Assembly: GCA_029783825.1 (NCBI GenBank)
Contig: JAREIK010000500.1
Span: 930,001 to 994,000, forward strand
Direction of reading: 5' to 3'
Length of the DNA: 64,000 nt
From: Sapria himalayana
Taxonomy: Eukaryota > Streptophyta > Magnoliopsida > Malpighiales > Rafflesiaceae
Made by a program: the position numbers and the translations under genes. A model generated the notes under the pieces. That model had not been told where the DNA came from. It did no database searches and saw only the letters and a program-made list of their open reading frames with translations. How positions within the stretch are numbered: the stretch's first letter is position 1; every line of letters starts with the position of its first letter. Positions 14,059 to 26,480 of this stretch are shown here, piece after piece.

Positions 14059-14739
14059 TATAGATGTCAAGTGGGCTGTGTCGGGTCGGCACGACCTGAA
14101 TTTTGGTGGTTTAGTTGGACCACCATGTCATGTCAGACACGACACAAAATGGGTGCTTGTGTCGTGTTGTGTTAGCACGACTTAATGGAAGCTTGGTTTG
14201 ACATGGCCTGATTTCTTCTTGTCTTAATCAGGTATGTTGGATTGTGTCTTGCCTTGCCGACAATGGCATGACACTGCCATCGGCTAGTGGCTAGGTCAGT
14301 TAACAGTGCAGACTGTACTCTGTAGGTGCAATGCCCACTGGGCAATAGTAGTGGGCACCCGACACTGGCAAGTGGCCTAGAGCATTGGCCACAAACTATT
14401 GCCCAAGCTTAACTAGTCTATCTGACCAGTGGTTGATTCACATTGGTAGTGTTGTTGTCAGTGTTGTTACAGCATATGTTTTTATTTTAAAGTTTAAACA
14501 ATTAAATTTTAAAGTAAAAAATTTTAATGTTTACAAATTAAAATATTAAATTAAATTGTATTGAAATGTAAATTAAAATAAATAAATTTCAGCACTCAAT
14601 CAAAAAAATATATCTATTTTAATTTTTTCTTTTATAATATGACAAATAATAAAAAATCAAAAAATTATAAAAGCATAGTAATAATTGAATAATATTAATA
14701 ATATGTATGTTGATTCTCTAATATTCATGATCAATCTAT

Positions 14740-16210
14740 GTTTGTAATATGATTTGAATCATCATGTCTAATTCTTAAGCTAACACTAATTGCAACCTCA
14801 ATATTCATATCTTTGATGTCGTATGAGTCATCGTTTAATAATCATTCTTACATTTTATCCTCAATATTTATCTTTTAATTCTCCTAGTCTTTTAAGTATA
14901 TACGTGATTCTATAATAATTTGATTGCAATATGAATCTGTATTAAAAATAATATTTATAGTTATAGAAAAATAAATTTCGATGATATGCTTAATATTATA
15001 TGAGTTAGTATGTTTTGTGTCATATTAAGTAATATAGGATATATGGATTTTTATTAATATAGGATATATGGATTTTTATATACTACCAACTAATATATCT
15101 AAATTTTTTATTAATATCATGTGATGAGATAGAATAATAATTAGTACTAAGTATTGAGATTATTTTCACTTATTTGACGTACCATCCTGTGATTTATTCT
15201 TAGTTAGTTGAATAACACTCATCATATATGAATATGATATTATATTCATATTCAGAGGCACGTTAATTCTATGGTACCTTATTTTATAAAATATAAATAT
15301 GTTATTTAATTTTTTATGAATTTAACTATCTAGTTTTTTTATTTGATTCATGCAAGTGATATGTATTTTAATATATTTTTTATTCATTTTATTTTAATAA
15401 TAGGATTAATATATGCAAGCAAATAAAAAAAAAGATAAAATGGAAGATTACTATTATAAATACTTTGGTTTCCATCTTAATAATCATGACACTAAAATAA
15501 ATATATCTTTTATGCTTGCTAAATATTTTATTTATGTTGTATATGCATTCAAGTGCAATGCAAGTGATATAAGTGTAAAAATAAATTTTTGGAATTATAA
15601 AAAAAATTATCTTATAATTTGTATTATTAATAATAAGTTTGCAACTCTTATTATTGATTTAATTGAACTTCACATATTGATAGTAATCAAATAAATCAAA
15701 CATGAGTTAAGTATAATTTTAACAGTGATTGGTGAGACATAGTAGATGGTGAGACATATAAATGAAATATCATAATAACTAAATCAGATTTTGGACATCA
15801 CATATATCACTTTATTATGTTTATTAAGTTCTTTAATTATTTATTATTTTTTTAAATTAAAATATTTTATTATATTATTCTTATTGGTGAATTTTGGAAT
15901 TTTATGATAACTAGTTTGAAAATAAGTTTGTATTTATAGATTATTCTAATATCTTTTAAAAATTTAATCAAATTATTAATACTAATAATTAATTTTGTGA
16001 TTTTATTTTTTCAAATTCATTGTGATAAACATAAAATTAATCTAACTTCAAAGATTTTATTAATTAGTTGAATTTGCTTAAGATCTAATATACTATATTT
16101 TTTGATGCATTGATTGGTATGTCTCATAAGGTAGTTGATCTCACATCTTTTCGAATGTATGTGCTTTTAGAATATTGAAGTTCAATTATTTTTATGTTTT
16201 TTTGACAAAT
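14740..16210 (-). pseudogene. hAT-1 transposase pseudogene in relic c
   Basis: By-eye alignment with the intact copy is collinear from the C terminus (14850-14900, the VEALACLKDWE region) through 15050-15100 (RYLDTDYCSIL), 15415-15690 (middle domain) to the BED finger region (16080-16160). Many stops and deletions are present; the total is about 650 bp shorter than the intact reading frame. It cannot encode a protein. An open stretch at 15413-15694 on the opposite strand is antisense to it and not a gene. Confidence 0.7.
15031..15079. repeat. Short tandem duplication, 24-bp unit x2
   Basis: Two adjacent copies of AATATAGGATATATGGATTT plus a few bases, starting at 15031 and 15055, inside the decayed hAT-1 transposase. 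Confidence 0.8.
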
Positions 16211-17155
16211 ATATGGAGATCTTGGGAGAGAACCTTGTTTCTCCCTCGTACTTTTCGGTCAAGTTATAATTTTATGTCGAGGTCAAATTCATATTTATAG
16301 ACTTAATTCCTTGTCAATTTTTATGTCCAAGACTAGATTGAAAGTAAGGGAAAGGAAATACTAATTTTTAATTATCTATTTATTTTTAATTTATTTATTA
16401 ATCTAAAAATTATTAAATAATTTAAATTTAATCGTAATGTGTAACTTAACTTTATATGTAATGTGTGCAATAGATACTTTGGTTGTGTACCTTTTATTTT
16501 TGTGACTAGAAGTCGTAATTCCTCACAAAACTAACATATATGCTCAATCAAATTTTATATATAATTTTTTTAAAATAGCATATACTTGACACAACATAAA
16601 TTTAAGAGCTTGGGGAGGAGAAGAGAAAAATTTACAGATTTACTAAGAAAACAAAAATGTATTAATTAGGTATTTATAAATTTTATTTTATTAAAAATTA
16701 TTTTTCTAAATTTCTTAATATTTTTTAGGGTAAATTTTGACAGCAATCAAATTTGTGTAAATTAACATCAAATGCAATGTGTTGACTCAAATTTTATTCT
16801 TAATTTTTTTATTATAGCAGTAGACAACACATTGACATGCGTTGTCTTGTTGGGATTGTTTCTTTCCTCTTAGGATGGCTAGAAATATTTTAACAAAAGC
16901 AGCTATTCAAAAATGACTACTATTTTTTTAAAAAACCAATGTCAATGCATCATGCCATTGTGCAAGGTATGTGGGTCATGCTAGGCCTTACACAAAGCAT
17001 GTTCTGCCCTAGCTCAGCATGACACAAGTCATGCCATGAGCTGACATGACTATGATTCATATATAGCTTTGGATCATGTCATGCCGGGCTAAACATGATT
17101 GAATCATTCTGTTCTCGTACCTTGCTCAAGCTTCTTTACTCATTTGACACATTTT

Positions 17156-17699
17156 ATCAGGAGTATGTTAATAAAGATCATTTTATTGATTCATTCAAAT
17201 GTTTGAGGACATTGTAGGATTATCACAAATTATTATTTTGAAATATTTTATTAAATTTATTGATGATCATATATACTTGATTAATAATATATAAAAAAAA
17301 GATTTTTATCTTTGTTGATTTTTTGATAATTATATTAAATAATGAAATATAGTTTGTATGTATTATTAAAGTATTAAGAAGTCATAATATTTTAGAATGT
17401 ATTTAACATATATGTTTTAGTTTTTTTGAGGAAAATTAATAGGATATTATAAACATCATATGCTAATATTCTACATAGTATTGAGTAGTTGAAGAGAAAC
17501 AAATATTTAATTGAGATATGTATCATACTTTTAATATATAGAAATATTCTTACATGTCATTGGGGAGAAAGTATATTAACAATTATTTTTTTGATCAATT
17601 GAATATTATTAAATATTATTTTAGGTTGTATCACATTTCTTTATATGTATTTAGAAAGGAAACTATTGTATCAGTCATCTAGATTTTTGGGTATTTTGA
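17156..17699. other. Unassigned AT-rich spacer
   Basis: Nothing recognisable apart from the 8-bp target duplication copy at its left edge. Confidence 0.4.
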
Positions 17700-19720
17700 T
17701 TTTGTTTAGGATTTCTCTCTCTCTTTGTTGAGAAAAGTTGACTATACATACCATCAAGTGTGCTGTGTACATTCCTTGACTACTCTATTACTCAAAAGAA
17801 GTATAATTGTTAGATATCAGAAAAATTGTTGAGTATGAATTTTATATTCTCAGATGATAAAATTTTTTGGACATGATCAAAAAAGATGCTTTATTAGAAA
17901 TTTTTGTTTAATAGGTCCATAACCTCCCACAGGGTGATCGCTACACTTGTTTCTACACCTAACATTATGATTATGGTTGGTTTTGATGAAAGTCATGAGA
18001 CATCTCCCAAGACCTGATCGAATCACCATTTTGATGAGACATTTAGTGATGTCAGTCAGGTTGCCTTCCTAGTGAGTGTCACACTAAATTTGTGGTGTGA
18101 GTCTCCATAGAAGAAGACTATGATTGGAAGATACTCGTTGATTCCAATTTAAAAGGGAATATTAGACGAATATGTTTGATATTATATTATTATTTAACAT
18201 CCTTAACATCCTTGGTCAACTATATTTTTTTACTCTAGTTTGATATTATATATTATTATTTTTTATTTTTTGTTAATAGTTACATCATCTCAGATATTTT
18301 TTCCTAGTACTTATACATTTATGAGGATGATAAATTATATTGGATGAACTTAGTTTTATCGTTTCTAATAATATATGAGATTTTGTTTTTAAATTTTTAT
18401 GTAAACATGTAATGTGATATAAGTGGGTGTACATTGTGAAGATTGAACTTGAAGGCATGTTTGATTAGATCAAGGCTTGTTTAGTAGTAGGTTAGTTTGC
18501 ATACACTAGTGATCTGGAATATTGAGATTCTTTTTCTCTTGTGGTCAAAATGATCATTATTAAATTAGTAATTTTTATTGTTATTTCTTAAATAAAGATT
18601 ATTTATCGGTTAGATGTGAGTAATATATATTTTTATGGTGATTTTTAGGATGAATTATTTATCGCACAATCATAATATTTTATTGTTTTAGGGAGTGCTT
18701 ATATGATTTTTAGACTATGAAAAACTCTTTATGGCCTAAAGTAAATTTTTGGGCATAATTTAGTAATTTGTCTTTAGTAGATATTATATTTAATATTAGA
18801 AGATATATTTAAATTTTTTTTTGTTATCATCATAAATAATAAGGATAATATATAATAATATTATTATATGTTGATGATATTCTTATTATAAGTAATAATT
18901 AATTGAATATATTTTAATGAAAGTTACTTTTATAGATTGAGTTTTCAAACAAAAGATTTTAGATGTCTTAATTACTTTTTGAGAATTGTTGTTGCTTATT
19001 CAATGTGTATACTTTTTTTTACTAGAATAGATATGCTCTATATATAATATTCGAGCTTGACATATTGGGATATACATCGGCTTATTATTTGATTCAAATG
19101 TAAATTTGTTTATAAGTATTGACAATTTAATTTATTTTTTTAGATACGAGAGAATCATAAAAAAATTTAATTATTTAATAATTACTAGATCATATATTAC
19201 ATATGATATTAGAATAATTAATTATTTCTTTGATTTTCCTAGGCAAATTTTTATTGATGTACTTTAAATTTTTAGATATGTGAAAAGAGCTTCATGATGT
19301 TAGATTTTTTTTAGAGACTATGAACATTATGAGTATATGTTTTTATAGATTTTAGATGAGTTTTAACGATCACGAAGAGAAGATATGCCATTGGATTTTT
19401 TACTTTTCTTAAAATTAATTTTGTTTTCTGAAAAAATTAATTGATATTGTTGCTTTCAAATAGAGTAAAAAGGAAGCTTACAGAGTCTTGATATCATTTT
19501 CAATGTCTAATATTTTTTTATAATAATTAGATAGCTTGGTACATTGTTAAATTAAAGTTACAAGAGTAATCAAAATAAATTGAGATTTATTTATTATTTT
19601 ATATGGGAGATCAATGATGATTTTTTGACTTTAATCTATGTGTCTATTAGTTATTTTTTCTTAAATCTAATTGTTTGTGATATGTATGGATCAACTTGGG
19701 GGATGATGAGATTTTTCTTT
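17700..19720 (+). mobile_element. Ty1/copia pol relic
   Basis: Plus-strand copia pol remains in the canonical order. Post-integrase block at 17750-17880 (TTQKKYNC…FIFSDDKIFW). Reverse transcriptase blocks KTLYGLK at about 18730, YVDDILIISNN at 18870-18905 and LNYFLRIVVAYS at 18970-19005. RNase H blocks follow at 19145-19300 (YERIIKKFNYLIITR…FRYVKRAS) and 19390-19480 (AIGFFTF). A tail near 19690 resembles 'SKLGMI'. Stops and frameshifts interrupt it everywhere. LTRs were not found. Confidence 0.75.
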
Positions 19721-20107
19721 AATTTGTATTTTATTTTTGTGATATTTATTTTTATTCGCCCGAGAAAACCAAACAAGTGTGTTGCTCCAATCTTTTATAT
19801 ATATATATATATATTATTTTTTTTTTAGTAAAAGGAATTATTATGTTAATTTCAAAACTTAATGAGGGTGAAATTAATTTTAATTTAATTTATATGATTA
19901 AATTAAATATATGTTAAGTATATATATGATATAACATGACAAATTTTGGTTAGTAGACATTATTTAATAGTTATTATATATAATGCTATGGTTACATTAT
20001 TATTTGCAAAATAATAAAATTTAATACTAAATATTTTATTATGAATTTTATATTTTCAAAAAAAAATTTGTGAGACATTTTTGTATGATAAAATTATTAT
20101 GAGAATG
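19721..20107. other. Unassigned AT-rich spacer with (TA)n
   Basis: AT-rich DNA; a short TA microsatellite lies at about 19797-19813. No gene seen. Confidence 0.4.
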
Positions 20108-20571
20108 TAGAGGTGTCAACTAGGCCGGGCCATCCCGGCCAGCATGGGCATGACACGGGAATTTTCTGTGCTCGGGCCCGTGCCGTGCATGTTTATGGCA
20201 CCAACTGGGCCTCGTGCCATGCTTGGCACGGCATGGTACCTCGGCACGAGCCGAGAAGCTCTAATTTTTTTTAAATTAGGGTTTTGGCGGTTCGGCGGTG
20301 TGAAGGCGCCCGGTTCCCCGGCACGGCCGCATTACAGTGCGCCTTGGAACCCTAATTTTTTAAATCAGGGGTTCGGCCCTACTGGGCCGAACTCGGTGGA
20401 TTCGTGTCGCGGGCCCGTGCAGGGCTGACCTCCACAGAACCATGCCGGGCCAGGCACGATACGGTACAATAACCGTGCCTGGCCTGACACGAAAGCACGG
20501 TTGGGCCGGCTAAAAATGGGCTGGTCCGGCCTGGCCCGTCCCGGTCCGACACGTCCCGTTTGACACCTCTA
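20108..20571. mobile_element. Non-autonomous hAT-1 element (d), 464 bp, perfect TSD
   Basis: Left end TAGAGGTGTCAACTAGGCC and right end GTCCCGTTTGACACCTCTA are hAT-1 termini. The flanks are identical: TGAGAATG at 20100-20107 and 20572-20579. The interior is GC-rich, with an inverted pair of 'aattttttt…aaattaggg' / 'ccctaattttttaaat' sequences at 20260-20370, and has no transposase. The perfect duplication suggests recent movement. Open frames on both strands are by-products of composition. Confidence 0.92.
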
Positions 20572-20673
20572 TGAGAATGAAATATTTGATGAATACCCAA
20601 AAAATTTAGTATCTATTTTGAATCAATATAATAGACTTCCACACATCTGCATGAAATATTATTGAGTTGTCCA

Positions 20674-21010
20674 TAAAGGTGTCAAACGGGTCCGGCCGGC
20701 CAGGCTCGAATTTTTTGGGCACGAGCGTGCACAGTGCCGGGCACGACACGACGGGCCGTGCTGTGCCTTGCCTGACCCGCTCGGGCTTGCATGTCCGTAC
20801 GGGTTGGGATTCGGGGGGACCACGGGTCGGGTCGAATCAGACCCGACCCGCCGTCTTTTTTGCGGGAGGTGCCATCGTGGGGTCGGGCTCACGGGACACC
20901 CGGCACGGGCCCGGGCACGGAATTTTTCCTTGCCGGGCCGGCCTAGGCACGGCTGAACTGTGCCGTGTCTCGTGCCGGGCCAGCCCGGCCCGGCCCGGTT
21001 GACACATCTA
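20674..21010. mobile_element. Non-autonomous hAT-1 element (e), 337 bp, perfect TSD
   Basis: Left end TAAAGGTGTCAAACGGGTCC and right end CCCGGTTGACACATCTA, flanked by a perfect GTTGTCCA duplication (20666-20673 and 21011-21018). It consists almost wholly of subterminal repeats (CGGGCC, GGCACGG). It lies 102 bp from element d but has its own target duplication, so the two inserted independently. Confidence 0.92.
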
Positions 21011-21793
21011 GTTGTCCATATATCCAAAGTCATTGATGTAATACCATAATAATCTTTTAATTCTTTAATAGTTAATTGTTATAAAATTTGAAGCTATGCT
21101 CTTTTTTAAATTTTAGTGCCAAATCCATATTAGCAATTAATTTTGGTAATCTAGTACATAAATTCATTATTATATATAAAGAAAGATAATTAAAAGTCTA
21201 ATATGTTTAATTTTAGTAATGCTAAGCTGAGTTTATTTATGAATTAATATATTATATGTTTTGATATACTCTTTACCCTATTTTATAAAGTAATTTATGT
21301 TACTATTAGTTATGTAAATGTGTATTTTTTATAATGTCAACAATGAGTTACTTTTTTTTTAATTTAAATATTTTTTGTTTTTTTTATTCTAAATTGTGTT
21401 TACACAATAGAAGTTTGTCTATTAATTCTTGTTTGTTATTATATGAGGATGTCTTAGAGGGAAAATAAATGAAATGATCCTTAAATCTAAATTCTTAAAA
21501 AAATATTATATTTATTTTTTTTAGTTACATCATTCATATAACTATGATTCATTTTAACCTCTATTATTAGATTAAGATTAAAAAAAAATAGTAATTTACA
21601 TAAATAAAAACAAAAATACTTTAAGGTTATCTAATGATGCTGGTTACTCACAATACTACAACTTACTTTGTCTTTATTATTTTATAACTATAAACAACGT
21701 ATGCTTGAGATGTATATTTATAGATAATAGTGCAAGGTTAAATTTGTTAAGAAAAAAGCAATTTTTTTTTTTATTTATAATGGAACAAATCCA
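21011..21793. other. Unassigned AT-rich stretch
   Basis: AT-rich sequence with no recognisable gene or repeat. Confidence 0.4.
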
Positions 21794-21920
21794 AGTATTG
21801 ACTGTTAGCAACAATTGCATTCTATCTAATAGTTGCAACAACCATTAGATTTTATCCAACAATTACAATACTGGTTATATTCTTTCCAATTGTTGCAATA
21901 ATGGTCAATGTAATGGTTGG
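21794..21920. repeat. Tandem repeat, about 30-bp unit, four degenerate copies
   Basis: Successive units share the pattern 'caacaattgcaa…atggtt…attctatccaa', for example around 21800, 21833, 21863 and 21891. Units differ at several positions each. It directly abuts non-autonomous hAT-1 element f. Confidence 0.6.
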
Positions 21921-22241
21921 ATAGTTATGGTGTAATAAAATTGGGCTGGGCTAGGTTTCATGTCAGGCGATTGATCATGCCGCTTGGGGATGACCTGATG
22001 ATGACTCACCCCCGACCCCAACCAGCTCATGCCATGTATTCTCGGGTCATGGGTTGTCGCCCATGTTTTGCTCATGACCTGAGTAGGAGCATGAAATCCG
22101 AGCCAATTTTTGGCACAACTAGTGATTTTGGGTCGTGCCATTCTGTATCACCCTGGTAATCAGGACATGCCATGTTCGGCCCATAATTTTGTTGATCATG
22201 CCTCCTGTCGGTATCAGGTACTCGATCTGTTTGACATCTTA
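21921..22241. mobile_element. Degraded non-autonomous hAT-1 element (f)
   Basis: GC-rich block bounded on the right by CTGTTTGACATCTTA (ends 22241), a degraded hAT-1 end, and on the left by a poorly preserved 'tatggtgtaataaaattggg'. Flanks ATGGTTGG (21913-21920) and ATGCTTGG (22242-22249) match at 7 of 8 positions, a plausible target duplication. Left boundary uncertain by a few bases. Confidence 0.6.
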
Positions 22242-23740
22242 ATGCTTGGGCTTGGGCAAGTGATGATTGTGACCTGACCCTGACTTGACCAATGCTGATA
22301 CAATAAAACTAGTGTTGTACATATGTCATTTTAATAAAAATGGCTATTGCAAGATAAATAGCAGGTCAGGTAGCTCTTGGCAATGACCGGAGATTTTACA
22401 ATTATATCTTTCAAAATCAATCTTTTTGCTGTATTGATTCAACCCCTAATTATTTCTTTTTTCTTATTGCTATTTTTTTTTTCAGAATTTAAGCTTTCAT
22501 AATTTTGAAATGTAATTGGGTAAAGCCATAAAGATATTAAGTAAGTAGTAATCTCGCAGCATGTAATTGTTCAACATGATAGTGTTGATGTATTTTTTAT
22601 TATTTATTTTAATTAGTTTTTTCATTTTATTTTTATTTAATTTTTAGTCTTAATAATTTTTTTTCTAGCATAATTTTAAATGAATCATAATAAATTAAAT
22701 GATGTTATTAATGACATTAATTTTATTATTTTTGATGATTTAGAGATACACATCACTTTTAGTGTCTTTCGAAGGCATACCACTATAAGTAAAAATATCT
22801 TCAATTAATAGACACCAATCTAGAGCATGTATCCGCTTTAAGATAATAAATAGGAAATGTATTAGTGAAGAGGAAGAAAATTTAGTCATATAAATATTCT
22901 AAAAAAATGTTATTGTAAAATTAATAGTGAGACTAGTCAGCTTAGAAGATATGTTGATTAATATATCAATAAATAATATTTATTAGGCTCTAAGTAATTC
23001 CATTTTAGTGTGACTAAAAATAATTTTATTTTACTTTGATGATTTCTTTTATATATAATCATTAATTTGTTAGAGAATAAATTAAATTGATAACATGCAC
23101 AATTTTATGTGCTACTAAATTTTGAAAACAAATTATATGTTTGTATATTTCATTCAAAAATATATCAGACTTACTTTTTATATGATTTTTATGATGATTT
23201 ATCATAATAATGTAATAAAATATTTCATAAATGATAAAATATTTATAATTGAAGAACATATAAAATATACTAGCATAGTATCAATAATTTTAAATATTTG
23301 GATTATTCAAAATAATATTAATTTTATATGTGACTATCTATGATGATGATTCAAACTTAATATAGATTATTTTTGTAAAATATTTTATTCTTATGATAAT
23401 TTTGTCATGTATGATTCTCTTATAAATTTTTTTTAGAGTTTAACCACTTAATATAAACTATTTTGTATTGGATATGTCTTAGAAAATATAATAATAAAAT
23501 TACTTTAAATAAGTATCTAAAAATAAAATGTAAAACTTAAAAGGAGAAAATATAATTATTTTTAGAAAAAAAGTTAGATGAAGTTAATGTAAATATAAAT
23601 ATTATGTAGAATAAAATGACTAATTATATAAAAAAATTAATAAAGAGATTTTATGTATGTCAAAAGGAAATATTTACTCACATACTGAAATTTTGTGATA
23701 GAAATTAGAGGTTTAACAAAGTTAAGAAGAAACAAACTTA
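22242..23740. other. Unassigned AT-rich region, possible old transposon remains
   Basis: Around 22735-22900 the + strand has a broken frame with an 'FRRHTTISKNIF'-like stretch, which could be the remains of some transposase, but I cannot assign a family. Overlapping 65- to 73-codon frames at 23062-23343 are extremely AT-rich and look accidental. Confidence 0.3.
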
Positions 23741-24149
23741 GAGTCTATTTGATAAAATTGAAAAAATTAAATACTGAAAAATTAAATGCTTAATTTTATA
23801 AGTGTTTAATTTGTATTAAAAAATTATTTAATAAATTATTGATAAATAAATGTTGAATATAATAATTATGTTTGATAACTTTAAATGCTAAATGTTGAAA
23901 ATAATATTTTTTATATTTTTATCCTTATTATTAATGTAGTTCAGTTTATTCAAAATTAAATAGAATTTCTAATAAAATTTGATTTTTCAGTACTATTATT
24001 AATTTTTATTTATAAGAAATTTACTGCAAAAATTTTTATAATTATATAATAAAGTCCAAAAAAAAACATAAAAATATTTATAAAAAAAATTAATCTACAA
24101 GTTGATTTACTATTTTATCTCTTAAATTAATCATTCAAATTTGATCAGA

Positions 24150-25050
24150 TTATGCAGCTATTCCTCCAACTTGTAGTAGACATTTATTATTATTTTGAAG
24201 TATTTTTGAGTTTTTATCATAATCATTTTTATCCCGCTCTAAAAAAATATCAGCAATATAATATTTCTGAATATAGTTATGTATAGCTACACAAGCAATA
24301 ATAATATTTCTTTGAACTCGAAATGGATATGGTGTCATCCTCTTTAAGATTGGAAAATGAGTTTTCAAAATACCAAAAGATCGCTCAATGAAATTTCTCA
24401 ATCTGACATGCATATATAATTGAATGCCTCTTCTTTTATATGAGGACGGACAACATTACAAAATCAGGCAATCAAAAAAATATAATTTTAAAATAACTTA
24501 TTAATTTATTAAAAAAGATGAGAAGAGAATAATACTTACCTGGTAGAGGTATTGAAAAATTATTTTCTGGATTATGCATAGTCTCTGATAAAACTCATGA
24601 ATCATGTGCTACGTCTTTTCATCCAGCCCAAACAAATATAAAAATTATATTGAAGTCACATATTACTAGAATAATTTGATAACATTCTCCTCTTCATCTT
24701 TCTCTATAAGGAACTTGTTTGTCAGATAGTATCACAATATTAATAAACGTCCCATCAAGTGCACTAATTGTACCATATTCATTAAAAAAATATGAATATA
24801 ACAATAACATGAACACCAATAATAATAAATATGTAATTTTATTTATCTTGAACACTTCTCTTAATCATTGATGAGGTTGATTTTTCATTACTTCATTTAT
24901 CAGAGTAGACACAATCATTTCTCTTCCGAAGAGAAGCATTGTCTCTAGAACTTCATGAAAGTAATGATGTATAGTTTGAGTTGAATGATTGAATATTTTT
25001 TTTGTAACGATTTTTTACTTCGTGATTTAAAGTCATAAGAAACATCATTA
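24150..25050 (-). pseudogene. Harbinger DDE transposase pseudogene
   Basis: The C-terminal 87 codons (24150-24413) read RNFIERSFGILKTHFPILKR and continue with PYPFRVQRNIIIACVAIHNY, a very clear DDE_Tnp_4 (Harbinger nuclease) tail. Upstream, 24700-24775 gives GTISALDGTFINI, matching the catalytic 'GALDGTH' block, and 24600-24660 gives an AHDS-VLS block matching 'AHDSRVL'. The frame between these is broken by stops at about 24690-24720 and other places. The superfamily nuclease excises and inserts the element in the nucleus. Confidence 0.75.
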
Positions 25051-25599
25051 TTTTTTTTCTTCAACTTTGATGTTATAATTATTTTTTAACCATTTTCTAT
25101 TTTTGAAACGCTCACAAATACTTAAAAAAAGCTTGCTTATTTATTCTTAGAATTTCAAGAAAATGTGTTGGAATATCATTTAAAATTTCTTACACATATG
25201 TAAAACCTTTCAGTGCCTAGTTGATATTTTGTCTTATTCCAAGTCTTTTTTTTCTGATAATCTACTTGATTAGAATCAATGCAGTAATTTTCAATATATT
25301 TCTTTATTTTTCATTTAATATCTTTTGACAATATTCAACATTTCAAAATAAATTAATAAAAAAAAATAAAACAATTAAAAGCAAAGTGAACCACAAGATA
25401 TTATCAAAAAAAGAAATAATATCAATACAAACAAATATGCAGACAAAACATGAAATAAACCCATAAAATAACACATGAAATTGCATTTGCTTTAACACAA
25501 AGAAGTAAAAAAAAACTAAAGTAATCTTAATTTTTTTGTATTCATCCGGATCCAAGCGATTTTAATTGCCTCTGACTTTCGTGAAAATATATTTATTGT

Positions 25600-26480
25600 T
25601 CTCTACGTGCTTTGCTTTCACAAAAAAATGCTTGAAGCTGCAATGTACAACTAGTCATCTATAGGTAAAGTTACAATCTCATCCAACTTATTATATTTTT
25701 CAATGCTAGGTTCATCTGATTGTTCCTATGTACTTAAAACAGCTAGTAATTTTTTATCTAGATCTCTTTTATTTTTCTTTTGGTTCTTTCTTTTTGGTAA
25801 AGACTTTTATTTTGATGATGAAGGGCTTGGTGAAGATTCAGGCTCTATATCATTGCGTGTACAAGAATTTTCTACAGTTTGATGAGTACTCAATGAAAAT
25901 TTGTCGGCACCATTTTTAGGCAACTCTTGTTTAGATTGATCCTATGAATATTGCCCGGTAGCTGTAATATCATCAAAGAGTGATCTCATCTCATCTGTAA
26001 ATTATAGTCCGGTATATTGAAATTGTTTTGTATCCGGAATTTTATGTTAAACAAATAATTGTAATTAGGTAACAATAATTAAATTAATAATTTCAAAAAT
26101 TAACTAATGAAATGAGTTATATCATGATATACTCTTCATATTCTTCTGAAGTCCTGTTAACTGTATTAGTTACCGGATTATAGTCATGACTATACTTTTT
26201 AATTAAATTCGACCACATAATGTATTTATGTTTTAAATAAATTCATTCGTTTTTCAATTATTTTTGAGTGAAATTTAAATTTTTAATTTTTTTAAAGTCT
26301 TTGAAATTTTATCGCATGATTAAACATGCAAGCTTACGCTCATTTTCTCAAAATATTTTTTTGGTCAAAACATTAATTTAAAAAAAAGTTTAACTTGTGT
26401 TGGGTCTTTTCAATTTGATCTGGTAGAATCAAAAGAAATTATTCCTACATAAGATAAGTAATTAAAAAATATTTAAAATA
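25600..26480 (-). pseudogene. Harbinger Myb/trihelix-like accessory protein remnant
   Basis: At 25935-25995 the minus strand reads EMRSLFDDITATGQYS, matching the C-terminal 'LFDDVTATGEHA'-type block of the second protein of plant Harbinger elements, which helps DNA binding and nuclear import. The Myb-like part should lie at about 26150-26450, where only fragments are visible. The position between the nuclease gene and the right end is the expected one. Confidence 0.55.

Larger units (their letters stand above)
14059..17155 (-). mobile_element. hAT-1 relic, near full length (c)
   Basis: About 3.1 kb hAT-1 copy in minus orientation. The left end TATAGATGTCAAGTGGG and the right end near TTTGACACATTTT are degraded hAT-1 termini. 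The flanks ATTGGGAG (14051-14058) and ATCAGGAG (17156-17163) are an 8-bp duplication differing by two transitions. The interior keeps the family order: GC arm (14059-14460), decayed transposase (14740-16210), leader region, GC arm (16930-17155). Heavy AT drift shows it is old. Confidence 0.75.
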
